From: Saussurea involucrata
Taxonomy: Eukaryota > Streptophyta > Magnoliopsida > Asterales > Asteraceae
NCBI GenBank assembly: GCA_033807775.1
Contig: CM066314.1
Location: forward strand, 153,625,429-153,689,428
Direction of reading: 5' to 3'
Length of the DNA stretch: 64,000 nucleotides
Under the pieces are notes generated by a model that saw only the letters and a program-made list of their open reading frames with translations, was not told where the DNA came from and made no database searches. A program made the position numbers and the translations under genes. Position 1 is the first letter of the stretch. The number at the start of each line of letters is the position of its first letter. Positions 10,435 to 21,860 of this stretch are shown piece by piece.

Positions 10435-12247
10435 TGTAACATCCCATAAAGAAGATCATACGATATACCATAAACTGAGCGTTTTACAATGCCAAAAGAA
10501 ACGATTGACCATTACATAAAAATATGAGCTTAACAAAATGACAGCGAAAGTCTAACTATCCACAGCCGAACTCTAGACTAAGGTTAATCATCTATCTTGG
10601 AGTCGCTCTATCTCCAAGTCACAATCCTTCTGTCTTTAATCCCTAACACTTGAGCCTGAAGCTCGCTTACCTGAAAATGGTTTAGATTTGAAAAGCGAGG
10701 GTTAGACCAAAAAGGCCTAGTGAATTCCCTCTATAGAAGAACATGTATCAAATAAAATCATTTGTTAAAATGCACAACAAGTCATCATCTATGGTACTGC
10801 ACTGTGTGGATCCTTTAACCATTTGCGATCGGGGCCCAAGCAGACTCCCCTTTCGCCCTCTCGTATCGGGGCCCAAGCAGACTCCCCGATACCCGTCTAG
10901 GAGGAAACGAATTCCAACCTACCGTCTCGTCATACCAGACCAAGGAATCATCAGATCCCGAGGCTCATTGATCCCACAATACAGACCGACATCACATAAC
11001 ATGCACATACGATTCATAAAAAATTTGACTCTTCATAAATCATGCGCAACATATCAATCCTTTCTTTTATTTCATGCATATCAATTCATAAGTGTTTCAT
11101 GCTCAATAAAACCATAATCAGTAAAGAATCATTTAACATTTACGTTGTAAAAGAGGTTTAGGAAACTCACCTGATTGTAGTGCCCTTCCTATACTTGCCC
11201 CGTTCCAACCGTAACCTATTAATTTAATTATATAAAAATATAATTAGTCTTACTAATCCTTTTAGACGTGGACCATCCTTCCTTAACTCGATTCTAACAT
11301 GGGTAGACGTTCTCTCGGTCAAACCCCTAAGGGGAAAAGTCTCGCTGGAAGAAGCCTTGCGAAAACCTGCTTTGCGCAACAGATGCTTGCGAAAAGGCTA
11401 ACTTTTCGCAACAGGAGCCTGCGAAAAGTTCACTCTCGCAATAGGCACCTGCGAAAAGTTCACTTCTCGCAATAGGCGCCTGCGAAAAGTTCACTTCTCG
11501 CAACAGGCACTTGCGAAAAGTCCACTTTTCGCAGTAGACGCTTGCGAAAAGTTTATTCTGAGTCAGGGGTAGTGCTCATCGTCTTCTTCGCCGGGACACA
11601 GGCCAAAACTCGCCTAAGGCTTAACTTTTCGTTTCTAAAGGTTGACCAGCTAGAACTATCCTTTTTTTTCTTACATCAAAATTCGTTCATTCCTATCTTG
11701 AATCGAGAAACCGAATGGGATTTCTCTAGAAATCCCGCAGGTCTGCCATTATTTCCCCAAGGTCTCAAAACTCCATCCCTAAGGACCCTTCTCAGACGAA
11801 TTTGGAACTTAACATTAACACAATAAAGTTCGAAAATCTGAAATGTGATGCTAGGGGCTCAAGGTATTCTGAAATGGTGAAACTGGTGGAAATCCCAGCT
11901 GACTTCACCATTTCGAACCAGACATAAAACCCACAGAGGAGATGAAACATGAACTAAGGAATACCGAGAGGGTGTGGTTTGTTACCTGATCAGAATGTCT
12001 TCTTGCACAAGAACTCAATTTCTCCCCCAACAAGCACCACCACTGCGTCTTCTTCTTCTTCCTTTCTCAGCACAGCCGCCAACAGCATATCAGTAATAGG
12101 AAATACTGATTTGATTTGTCCTTAAATGAAAACTACCCTAGGGATTTGGGCCCAAAAGCCATACTCAATTAATAGGGCCCTTTTTATATCAACTTCCATT
12201 TTTCTTAATTTGGCCACCAACGTTTCTTAAGAAAATGGGTTATTACA
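10435..12247 (-). repeat. E1 3' LTR (left in this window)
   Basis: It matches 17290-19070 closely by eye. The main size difference is one extra unit in a 31-bp tandem array: seven TGCGAAAA-containing units at 11350-11555 versus six at 18195-18383. In the element's direction the LTR contains donor-like sites CAG|GTAAG and CAG|GTGAG. Confidence 0.95.
11350..11555. repeat. 31-bp LTR minisatellite with inverted TCGCA / TGCGA cores (E1 left LTR)
   Basis: Units such as CTTCTCGCAATAGGCGCC followed by TGCGAAAAGTTCA repeat seven times. Each contains TCGCA and its reverse complement TGCGA about 9 bp apart, so every unit can form a small stem. The other LTR holds six units at 18195-18383. Confidence 0.9.
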
Positions 12248-12285
12248 ACCTCCCCTCCTTAGAAGAATTCCGTACCCGGAATTCC

Positions 12286-15200
12286 TCATTGGAAAAGATG
12301 CGGGTACCTTTCCCTTATTTCAGACTCCAGTTCCCACGTAGCCTCAGGGCCCTTGTGATGACGCCACTGCACCCTCACTAGTCGGATTTCTTTGTTTCGC
12401 GACTTCCTTATCTTAACATCTGTGACAGCTTCAGGTTCCTCTTCGAACCTCAACTTCTCGTCTACCTTGATGTCGTCTAACGGCACTGCCTTAGTCACGT
12501 CAGCCAAACATTTCCTCAAATTCGACACGTGAAACGCGTTGTGGATGCCATTCAATTCTTTTGGTAGATCCAACCTGTAGGCTACATCTCCAATTCGTTC
12601 CGTAATCGCAAACGGTCCGATATAACGTGTGCTCAACTTCCCACGTTTCCCAAACCGCACCACTCCCTTCCAAGGCGACACTTTAGTAGAACGTGATCTC
12701 CGACTTGAAATTCTATGTCCTTTCGTCTTTTATCCGCATAACTCTTTTGTCGGTCGCGAGCGACTTTCAGTCTTTCTCGCACTTGGACTATCTTGTCCGA
12801 GGTTTGCTGCACAATCTCTGGTCCGGTCAACTGGCGCTCCCCAACTTCATTCCAGCATAACGGCGTCCGGCATCTTCTACCATATAATGCCTCAAATGGC
12901 GCGGTCTTAATGCTCGAATGATAACTGTTGTTGTAAGCGAACTCAATCAATGGTAGGTGCCTTTCCCATGACCCCTGGAAATCTAGAGCACATGCCCTCA
13001 ACATGTCTTCTAATGTTTGGATCGTTCGCTCGCTTTGCCCGTCGGTCTGAGGATGATAAGCGGTGCTCATCTTGATCTGCGATCCCAATTCTCTTTGGAA
13101 GCTCCTCCAGAACTTGGAAGTAAATCTGCTATCCCGATCGGATACGTTCGACGAAGGTACCCCGTGAAGGGTTACGATCTTGTCGATGTATAAACTGGCT
13201 AACTTTTCCATTGAATAGGACTCTCGCATTGGCAAGAAATGAGCTGATTTCGTGAGTCGATCCATAATTACCCAAATCGCATCATAACCTTTTGGCGTTC
13301 TTGGCAAATGGGTCACGAAATCCATAGTGATTTGGTCCCACTTCCACATCGGTATCTCTAACGACTGAAGCTTCCCGTACGGCCTTTGATGTTCGATCTT
13401 CACTCGCGAACAAGTTAAACAGGTCTCAACGAAGTGAGCCACATCCTTCTTCATTCCAGGCCACCAATAGTCTCGCCGTAGGTCTCCGTACATTTTGTTA
13501 GTCCCCGGGTGAATCGTGTACTTGGATTTGTGAGCCTCTTCCAGAATTTCTTTCCGGAGCTCCCCGATCTTCGGGACCCAAATTCTCCCATTGAAACACT
13601 TCACCCCTCGCCCATCCTCTACTAGTGAGGTCATTTGCCCGACCAGTCTTTCCTTCTTGAGGTTGTTAGCACTGAGCGCTTCGGCTTGACACTTCTTTAT
13701 CTCGGCCAGCAAGTTAAAGGTTACTTTAGCTCTCATAGCTATCACGCTGGGAACCTCGTTCCTTTCTTTACGACTTAAAGCGTCCGCTACTACGTTTGCC
13801 TTTCCCGGATGGTACTCGATCTTACAGTCGTAATCGGTCAACAGCTCGATCCATCTTCTTTGACGCATGTTCAGCTCCTTCTGATCAAAGAGGTGACATA
13901 AGCTCTTATGGTCGGTGAAAATCTGGCACTTCGTCCCGTACAGGTAATGCCGCCAGATTTTCAAGGCAAAAACCACTGCCGCCAACTCTAAGTCGTGTGT
14001 AGGGTATCGAGCTTCGTGATCCTTTAACTGACGGGAGGCATAAGCAATCACCTTTCCTCTTTGCATGAGTACGCAACCTAAACCGAGTTTCGATGCGTCA
14101 CTGAATACTACAAAGTCATCTGCCCCATCTGGTAACGTCAACACAGGAGCGCTACTCAGCATGTCCTTCAACCTTTGGAAGGCTTCCTCTTGCTTCCCGG
14201 ACCACGCAAACTTGATGTTTTTCTTGGTTAGAGAGGTTAATGGCGTGGCAATACGCGAAAAGTCCTTTATGAACTTCCGATAGTACCCTGCCAAACCGAG
14301 GAAACTACGCACTTCAGACGGGTTCTTCGGCTGTTCCCAGTCTCGAATGGCTTCAATCTTTGCCGGGTCCACCATGATTCCTTTCTCGGACACCACATGC
14401 CCGAGGAATTGCACCTCCCTTAGCCAAAACTCACACTTTGAAAACTTAGCGAACAATTTCTCCTCCTTCAAAAGCTCAAGAATCAGCCTAAGGTGGTTCT
14501 CGTGCTCTTTCTCCGACTTTGAGAAGATCAGAATGTCGTCTATGAACACTATCACGAACTTGTCTAGATAAGGTTGACACACCCTATTCATTAAGTCCAT
14601 GAAAGCTGCAGGGGCGTTGGTTAAACCGAACGGCATCACCAGAAACTCGTAATGCCCATACCTAGTTCTGAAAGCGGTCTTTGGTATGTCCTCCTCTCTT
14701 ACCTTGAGTTGATGGTACCTTGACCTCAAGTCTATCTTGGAAAAATAACTGGCTCCTTGGAGTTGATCAAACAGGTCGTCAATTCGCGGTATTGGATACT
14801 TATTCTTGATCGTCACCTTGTTGAGCTCTCGGTAGTCTATACACATTCACATGGTGTCGTCCTTCTTCTTTACGAAGAGTACGGGTGCTCCCCATGGTGA
14901 CGTACTCGGCATCACGAATCCCTTGTCTAACAATTCCTGCAACTGAGTCATCATTTCTTTCATTTCGGACGGCGCTAATCTATAGGGTGCACGAGCAATC
15001 GGTGCAGCTCCCGGCATCAAATCGATTTTGAACTCGATCTGACGATCCGGAGGTAAACTTGTCAAATCATCCGGAAATACTTCCGGGTATTCGTTTACTA
15101 CGTGCACATCGCCCACTCCACGCTTCTCTTTCTTGGCGTCTAACACGTACGCTAAGAATCCTCGACATCCTTTCTTCAAACACTTGCTAGCCTTGATCAG

Positions 15201-16998
15201 GGAGATGAGGCTGTTTTTTCTATTACGGCGGTTCCCATAAATCACCATGGGATCCCCGTCGAGGGATTGGATCCTGATCAGCTTTTTTATTGCAAACAAT
15301 ATTGGCATCATTTGCGGCTAACCAATCCATACCCAACACTACATCGAACTCCCCCATAGCCATGGGGTATAACTTCATAGGCAACAGTCTTCCTTCTATA
15401 TCTATGGCGCAATTTTCTATCACTTCTTTAACATATACCAGACTATCGTTAGCAGTTTCCACCTCTAGTGCTCTCTCCAAACGTCTAGGTCTCACCCCTA
15501 AACATTTCATAAACGCATACGAAACAAACGAGCGATTTGCTCCCGAATCAAATAACACGTTGGCACACAGTGAGTTTACTAGAAATGTACCTGCCACAAC
15601 GTCTGGATTTTCCTCCGCTTCCTCCGCAGTCATACGAAAAGCGCGCCCCTTATCGCGTGCCGGCTCCGTCCCCTTCTCACTTCCTCTCTCCCCCCGACGA
15701 ATCCCAGACTGAGTTGATCCCCCTTTCTTCAATTGCGGACAGTCATAACGAGTATGTCCAACAACTCCACATTGAAAACACGATTTACCCTTGGGACAAT
15801 CCCTTGACATGTGACCAGGCAAGCCGCACCTGTAGCATGAGTTTGAACCTGCCATGCACTCACCACGGTGCACGTTGTTGCACTTCGCACACGGTTTCAC
15901 AACTATATCTTTTCTTACCCGGTTATCAGATCGGAACGCTTTCCCTTTCCTCGAGTCGTTCCTCACTCCGTCCCACTTGTGCTTGTCGCCGCTTTTCTCA
16001 GAAGTTTGACGATTCTTCTCCATTTCAATTAGCTCGGCCGCATCAATGGCTGTTTGAAAGGTAACGGGGTTTCTTGCCATTACTAGTTCTCGAATATCAC
16101 TTCTTAGGCCGTGGATGTAGTGATTCACTCTTCGTCCCTCCGTCGGCAAGTACAGGTCGGCGAAACGGGACTTCTAGATAAAACTTGAAGTGTACTCCCG
16201 TACCGTCATTCTCCCCTGCTCCAAACCCAGGAATTCTTCTTCCAGCTTTTTCACTGCCGCGAGTGGGCATAATTGTGCTTTAAACCGATCTACGAACGAT
16301 TCCCATAACATTCCCTTTGCCATCGCAGAGCCCTTTCCCCCAGTTTCGGCTTCCCACCAATAAACTGCGTCGGATTTCAACATGGACAAGGCAAACATCA
16401 CTCTGTCCTCATCGGCGCATTTGCAAGTGTCAAAGACTAGTTCCATCTCTTTTACCCACCTCATTGCTAGGACTGGGTCGCACTCGCCCTTGAACGTAGG
16501 GGGCTTGCATGATGCGAAAACCTTAAAGTTACAACCCTTAGCTGCCGACTCGTTCACCGCCAAGGACGCTGCTTTCGAACGACTCCCGGTGCCAGATTCA
16601 ATAGGATTTGACAACTCTGCACTTTCTTTGTTTTCAGCCGTCCCTTGGCTTTCAGAGGCCGTCCCATTGTGTCTGGTGAGGAGGTTTTGCAGAGTCTCCT
16701 GGATTTTGCCAAGCTCTGCGGCCAAATTCTCTCTAGTTACGAACGTGGATCCCCGTCCTCGACCACGTCCCCTTGGCGGGTTCTCCCTCCTTACTGTAGC
16801 CGAACTTTCCTGGATAGAGTCTTCTTGGTGGACGGGTATTTCCACACTCCTCGTCCTCCCACGACCCCTTCCACGACCCCTTCCGCGACCCCTTCCGCGA
16901 CCTCTTCTGTGGTTAGCTGGTCCACACTCCAGGGTCTCTTCTTCTTGGTTCCTTGGTATGACAGGCACCGACTTACTTCTCAAATTTCTTCCAGCCAT
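12286..16998 (-). pseudogene. E1 gag-pol polyprotein, inactivated
   Basis: Reads from the ATG at 16998 down to 12286. Recognisable in order: a Gly/Arg-rich N-terminus (GRGRGRG near 16900), retrotransposon gag, two CCHC knuckles (CYRCGLPGHMSRDC, CFQCGVVGHTRYDC, about 15830-15750), protease DSGANRSFVS (about 15560), RT with FIDDILIFSKS (about 14540), RNase H (FSDASKLGLGC, TDHKSL), integrase HHCC zinc domain and DDE residues (TMDFVTH, SDRDSRF, SERTIQ), and a C-terminal chromodomain ending EATWELESEIRERYPHLFQ. Lesions: TAG at 16174-16176 where relatives have Glu; a one-base shift in an A6 run at about 15283-15288, so PR and RT are in different frames; TGA at 14847-14849 in place of Arg within the RT; and a one-base deletion near 12680 before the integrase tail. 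It cannot make a full polyprotein. KIDLRSRYHQ replaces the usual KIDLRSGYHQ. Confidence 0.9.
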
Positions 16999-17093
16999 AA
17001 CGCTAATTCTGAAAGAAAACAATCGTTAACCCTTGCCAAACATGACACCACTACATTGCTATAAAAGGGTAATTGAAGCACGCACATGTACCT

Positions 17094-17136
17094 GTAAGTT
17101 CGTAATTACACTGGCCAGGTGTAATTCCAAACTTAC
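17094..17136 (-). promoter_or_regulatory. E1 leader stem-loop with palindromic loop (dimerisation-hairpin-like)
   Basis: AATTACAC, then TGGCCA, then (G)GTGTAATT form a perfect inner stem, extended outward by GTAAGTT...AACTTAC. It lies about 150 nt downstream of the primer-binding site and about 100 nt before gag. Equivalent hairpins exist in E2, E3 and E4. Confidence 0.55.
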
Positions 17137-17274
17137 CTTACATGTTTGTCCTCGGCACCTTATTCCTAAGCGCTTTATAGTGATCGTTCTAGAGGCAAAC
17201 CTATGTCTCGGCTGTGTTCATCCTCCTACAGTTTAAGTTTAGGCCCTAATGGTTACCTAAATCCCTTAAACTAA

Positions 17275-17287
17275 GGCTCTGATACCA
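17275..17287 (-). other. E1 primer-binding site
   Basis: On the minus strand TGGTATCAGAGCC follows the 5' LTR end after a 2-nt spacer. It is complementary to the 3' end of plant initiator tRNA-Met, the primer used by most plant Ty3 and Ty1 elements. Confidence 0.9.
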
Positions 17288-17289
17288 AT

Positions 17290-19070
17290 TGTAACATCCC
17301 ATAAAGAAGATCATACGATATACCATAAACTGAGCGTTTTACAATGCCAAAAGAAACGATTGACCATTACATAAAAATATGAGCTTAACAAAATGACAGC
17401 GGAAGTCTAACTATCCACAGCCGAGCTCTAGACTAAGGTTAATCATCTATCTTGGAGTCGCTCTATCTCCAAGTCACAATCCTTCTGTCTTTAATCCCTA
17501 ACACTTGAGCCTGAAGCTCGCTTACCTGAAAATGGTTTAGATTTGAAAAGCGAGGGTTAGACCAAAAAGGCCTAGTGAATTCCCTTTATAGAAGAACATG
17601 TATCAAATAAAATCATTTGTTAAAATGCACAACAAGTCATCATCTATGGTACTGCACTGTGTGGATCCTTTAACCATTTGCGATCGGGGCCCAAGCAGAC
17701 TCACCTTTCACCCTCTCGTATCGGGGCCCAAGCAGACTCCCCGATACCCGTCTAGGAGGAACGAATTCCAACCTACCGTCTCGTCATACCAAGCCAAGGA
17801 ATCATCAGATCCCGAGGATCATTGATCCCACAGTACAGACCGACATCACATAACATGCACATACGATTCATAAAATATTTGACTCTTCATAAATCATGCG
17901 CAACATATCAATCCTTTCTTTTCTTTCATGCATATCAATTCATAAGTGTTTCATGCTCAATAAAACCATAATCAGTAAAGAATCATTTAACATTTACGTT
18001 GTAAAAGAGGTTTAGGGAACTCACCTGATTGTAGTGCCCTTCCTATACTTGCCCCATTCCAACCGTAACCTATTAATTTAATTATATAAAAATATAATTA
18101 GTCTTACTAATCCTTTTAGACGTGGACCATCCTTCCTTAACTCGATTCTAACATGGGTAGACGTTCTCTCGGTCAAACCCCTAAGGGGAAAAGTCTCGCT
18201 GGAAGAAGCCTTGCGAAAACCTGCTTTTCACAACAGATGCTTGCGAAAAGGCTAACTTTTCGCAACAGGCGCCTGCGAAAAGTTCACTTCTCGCAATAGG
18301 CGCCTGCGAAAAGTTCACTTCTCGCAACAGGCACTTGCGAAAAGTCCACTTTTCGCAGTAGACGCTTGCGAAAAGTTTACTCTGAGTCAGGGGTACTGTT
18401 CATCGTCTTCTTCGCCGGGACACAGGCCAAAACTCGCCTAAAGCTTAACTTTTCGTTTCTAAAGGTTGACCAGTTAGAACTATCCTTTTTTTCTTACATC
18501 AAAATTCGTTCATTCCTATCTTGAATCGAGAAACCGAATGGGATTTCTCTAGAAATCCCGCAGGTCTGCCATTATTTCCCCAAGGTCTCAAAACTCCATC
18601 CCTAAGGACCCTTCTCAGACGAATTTGGAACTTAACATTAACACAATAAAGTTCGAAAATCTGAAATGTGATGCTAGGGGCTCAATGTATTCTGAAATGG
18701 TGAAACTGGTGGAAATCCCAGCTGACTTCACCATTTCGAACCAGACATAAAACCCACAGAGGAGATGAAACATGAACTAAGGAATACCAAGAGGGTGTGG
18801 TTTGTTACCTGATCAGAATGTCTTCTTGCACAAGAACTCAATTTCTCCCCCAACAAGCACCACCACTGCGTCTTCTTCTTCTTCCTTTCTCAGCACAGCC
18901 GCCAACAACATATCAGTAATAGGAAATACTGATTTGATTTGTCCTTAAATGAAAACTACCCTAGGGATTTGGGCCCAAAAGACATACTCAATTAATAGGG
19001 CCCTTTTTATATCAACTTCCATTTTTCTTAATTTGGCCACCAACTTTTCTTAAGAAAATGGGTTATTACA
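17290..19070 (-). repeat. E1 5' LTR (right in this window)
   Basis: It begins TGTAACATCCC and ends GGTTATTACA on the plus strand. As the 5' LTR it should contain the promoter. Donor-like sites on the minus strand are CAG|GTAACA near 18808, CAG|GTGAGT at 18025/18024 and CAG|GTAAGC at 17526/17525. Confidence 0.95.
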
Positions 19071-19075
19071 ACTCA

Positions 19076-19207
19076 CTTACCAGGTAAGACTCTCGGTCCT
19101 TGTTTCCGGTCTTACTGAGTAAGATTCTTGGTCATTGCCATATTCATCCGGTAAGTTAATATGACTTGGTAAACACTTACCCGGGTAAGCGTTTTGTAAA
19201 TGGTCCC
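19076..19207. mobile_element. Tourist-like MITE, right half
   Basis: It continues the MITE interrupted at 10434 (CTTACCAGGTAAGACTCTCGGTCC...) and ends GTAAATGGTCCC followed by TTA (19208-19210). With the left half it makes an element of about 289 bp, similar in length to the intact copy at 8631-8938. Confidence 0.85.
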
Positions 19208-19214
19208 TTAGTAT

Positions 19215-19448
19215 TCTTTTTAAGGCATCATTTGGCAAAAAAAAAACTAGCCTATAAGTTAACTTATTTTTTGGGTATATGTTTGGATGACCATAAGCTA
19301 GATTATAAGCTAGTTTTTTGATAAGTTACTTGAAATAGCTTACGAGTAGTTTTTTGTTAATATTACAATTATGCTCTCATTAATATTAATTGCTATGTAT
19401 TAATTATTGGTCCTTGTGGTTTACCCAAATTTTGGATTTGGTCTCTAA
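19215..19448. other. Probable remnant of an hAT-like MITE and host flank
   Basis: GGCATCATTTGGCAAAA followed by repeated AAGCTAG/ATAAGCTAG motifs resembles short hAT-type MITEs with TTTGGCA-type ends, but a second terminus and target duplication are not identifiable. The last part (GGTCCTTGTGGTTTACCC...) is continuous in style with the hairpin MITE on the other side of the next element. Confidence 0.3.
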
Positions 19449-19998
19449 GGCTGCGTTTGGTTGCAGGACAGGACAGGACAGAACAGGACAGAACAGAACA
19501 GAACAGCTGTCCAGCGTTTGGTAGAACATAACTAAACTGGACAGAACAGAACAGGACTGACAAAATGACCAATTTACCCCCAGTGGGTTATTTAGTGGTG
19601 GCACTAGTGGTGGTGGTGGTGGTGGCGGCGACGACGGTGGTGGTGGTGGTGGCGGTGGTGGTGGCGGTGGTGGTGGTGGCGGTGATGGTGATGGTGGTGG
19701 CGGTGGTGGTGGTGGTGGTGGTGACGACGACGGTGGTGGTGGTGGCGGCGACGGTGGTGGTGGTGGTGGTGGTGGCGGCGACGGTGGTGGTGGCGACGAC
19801 GGTGGTGGTGGTGGTGGTGGCGACGACGGTGGTGGTGGTGGTGGTGGCGGCGGCGGTGGTGGTGGTGGCGGCGACGGTGGTGGTGGTGGTGACGACGACG
19901 GTGGTGGTGGTGGTGGCGGCGACGGTGGTGGTGGTGGCGACGACGGTGGTGGTGGTGGCGACGACGGTGGTGGTGGTGGTGGTGGTGACGACGGTGGT

Positions 19999-20030
<32 letters not shown>

Positions 20031-20660
20031 TGGTGGTGGCGGTGATGGTGATGGTGGTGGTGGTGGTGGTGGTGATGGTGGCGGCGGTGGTGGCGGTGGT
20101 GGTGGCGGCGACGGTGGTGGTGGTGGTGGTGGTGGTGGTGGCGACGGTGGTGGTGGTGGTGGTGGTGGCGACGACGGTGGTGGTGGTGGTGGTGGTGGCG
20201 GCGACGGTGGTGGTGGTGGTGGCGACGACGGTGGTGGTGGTGGTGGCGATGGTGGTGGTGGCGGTGGTGGCGATGGTGGTGGTGGCGGTGGTGGTGGTGG
20301 TGGTGGTGGCAGCGGTGGTGGCGGTGGTGGTGGCGGCGACGGTGGTGGTGGTGGTGGTGGTGGTGGCGGTGGTGGTGGTGGTGGCGACGGTGGTGGCGGT
20401 TGTGGCGGCGGCGGCGGTGGTGGTGGTGGTGGCGGTGGTGGTGGCGGTGGTGGTGGTGGTGGTGGGAAACAAAGAAGAAGAAGGGGTATTTTTGTCAAAA
20501 AGCTCCTTGTTCCATTTAGTTCCATGGTTTTTGGTGGAACACATGTGTTCCATGTTTGTTCTACTTAGTTCTGTTCTGTTCCATCTTAAGTCACGCCAAA
20601 CATGGGACAAAAGTCCTTGTTCTTGTCTGTTCCTCTCTTGTCCCACAACCAAACGCAGCC
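19449..20660. mobile_element. MITE (PIF/Harbinger-type TSD) carrying a giant GGT microsatellite
   Basis: Perfect 15-bp terminal inverted repeats GGCTGCGTTTGGTTG / CAACCAAACGCAGCC, flanked by TAA on both sides (19446-19448 and 20661-20663). Inside each end are short GGACAGAACAG-type repeats, and TGTTCCATTTAGTTCC-type runs on the right. The centre is an ~858-bp trinucleotide tract. There is no transposase. Length would be only about 350 bp without the tract. Confidence 0.85.
19607..20465. repeat. (GGT)n / GGC / GAC compound microsatellite, ~858 bp
   Basis: Almost uninterrupted triplets dominated by GGT with GGC, GAC and occasional GAT. All six frames are open for long distances, giving meaningless poly-Pro, poly-Val/Ala and poly-Thr frames. 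Purine-rich on the plus strand and strongly G-rich, so non-B structures are plausible. Confidence 0.95.
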
Positions 20661-20663
20661 TAA

Positions 20664-20826
20664 GTACACTATCTACGATGGTGATCCCTAACTTTTTAAT
20701 TTACTTTCACTCATGGTCCTCATATGTTTAATTTATTTTCACTCATGGTCCTCCTATATTTAACATAGAAGGACCATGATTGAAAGTAAATCAAAAAGTT
20801 AGGGACCACTACTGTAAATAGTGTAC
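20664..20826. mobile_element. Hairpin (foldback) MITE-like inverted repeat
   Basis: The left arm GTACACTATCTACGATGGTG... (to about 20725) is the reverse complement, with a few mismatches, of the right arm ending ...CTACTGTAAATAGTGTAC. The arms include AGTTAGGGAC and GGACCATGA. A 32-bp internal duplication (TTTAATTTACTTTCACTCAT...) precedes the loop. It could form a long imperfect hairpin RNA. Confidence 0.7.
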
Positions 20827-20829
20827 TTG

Positions 20830-21220
20830 CGCCAGGCCTGGGTTTTCATGATTTAGAAGCCCAAATAAAGATGTGTCCATGGGCCATGATGAGATATATT
20901 AAAAAAGCCCAATGGGCTCCTTATATGAACCAAAATACGAAATATGTACATTAATCAAAAGAAAATCATATGGTATTTTCTTGTTTTTGATTGGGTGTGA
21001 ATACCAAAATGCATAAAAAAATACATTAATGGGTCATTTATCATATAAATCAAATAAACGCTAACCGAGTAGGAGTACACCCGTTTAAGTGGTGGTAAAT
21101 ATGTAGTAAGAACAACCGATTCATGGCCCGCATATCCTATTAGTTGTAGGACAAGAGGTGTTGAGCTTTGATTTGACCATGATATCATTCTCATTGTCGA
21201 GATGCTCTTCGAACTTGGTA
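20830..21220. other. Unassigned spacer
   Basis: Short AT-rich sequence with GCCCA-containing stretches (AAAGCCCAATGGGCT is a small palindrome at about 20906). No gene or element end is recognised. Confidence 0.5.
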
Positions 21221-21221
21221 C

Positions 21222-21352
21222 AAAGATAAATTGGCCGGGTGTCAGTTCGAGTCCTGCAAGACTATTAGGGATTTTCCTGTCTGTTCTTATCCTTGGGGAT
21301 TAGTCGAGGCAGGTACAAACTGGCATTGACAACCTCCATTAATAAAAAAAAA
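21222..21352 (+). mobile_element. 5'-truncated tRNA-derived SINE
   Basis: CAGTTCGAGTCCTG fits the RNA polymerase III B box (GGTTCGANNCC). It is followed by GGGGATTAGTCGAGGCAGG, which resembles the body of plant SINEs, and an A-rich tail (TAATAAAAAAAAA). No convincing A box precedes it, so the 5' part is missing or diverged. Confidence 0.5.
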
Positions 21353-21860
21353 GATAAATGTCCAAAAATTCAGGTGCTTTTCACCTTTTGCTTTTTCCAT
21401 CTGGTTCACTGTCGTACTTTTGCTTTAGAAACACAAGATTCAAACAATCATGTTGAAACCGTTAGAAAACAAATACCAGAAGACAACAATTACCGATTTT
21501 CCTTACGATAGCTATTAAACATGTAATGCACTTATTTATACGAAAAAGTGCAAAAAACTAAAAACACATCAATTTGTTGTACTTGTAGTCTTCTATCAGT
21601 TATTGTACTACATATCACTTGTGTAACAAAATCACACAAATATTTTATAAGTGAAATTATGAAATAAAATTTTATGATTTTATGGAGTAATTCAGGCTTG
21701 AACTTAGATTGAAATACAAAAAAAGAGCTTAAAATATATAACTGAGTCAAATTCGAGTTTACAAAAACTTGACTCAAACGCCAAACAATACATGTGTTCA
21801 TTCTTTTGGTTTGAATTAAACCTTTTTTATCAAACATAATTGTGGTTAATATTTTCGAAC
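21353..21860. other. Unassigned AT-rich spacer
   Basis: No coding region, terminus or repeat recognised; the open frames on the minus strand lack any family signature. Confidence 0.5.

Larger units (their letters stand above)
10435..19070 (-). mobile_element. E1: Ty3/gypsy chromovirus (Tekay/Del-like), full length, decayed
   Basis: LTRs at 10435-12247 (1813 bp; 3' LTR in element orientation) and 17290-19070 (1781 bp; 5' LTR) both start TGTAACATCCC and end GGGTTATTACA. The 5-bp target duplication ACTCA (10430-10434, 19071-19075) is perfect. A polypurine tract lies next to the left LTR (minus-strand AAGGAGGGGAGGT, about 12248-12260) and the initiator-tRNA-Met-type primer-binding site TGGTATCAGAGCC next to the right LTR (about 17275-17287 on the minus strand). 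Coding order gag-PR-RT-RNaseH-INT-chromodomain places it among Ty3 chromoviruses. The element is now broken in four places (see its coding entry). Confidence 0.95.

Noticed and set aside
15275..15295. Programmed ribosomal frameshift at the A6 run between E1 PR and RT
   Set aside because: E3 and E4 encode gag-pol in one frame, so a random one-base slip in a dead element that also has two stops and another shift is the simpler explanation.
12629..17236. Plus-strand open frames opposite E1 gag-pol
   Set aside because: Shadows of the minus-strand polyprotein; no motifs.
19404..20731. Large poly-Pro (minus), poly-Val/Ala (plus) and poly-Thr (minus) open frames that could be mistaken for extensin-like proteins
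   Set aside because: All are readings of one GGT/GGC/GAC microsatellite inside a MITE; there is no signal peptide or non-repeat domain.
21222..21352. Possible tRNA gene from the B-box-like GTTCGAGTCC
   Set aside because: No cloverleaf, no A box and an A-rich tail; fits a truncated SINE better.
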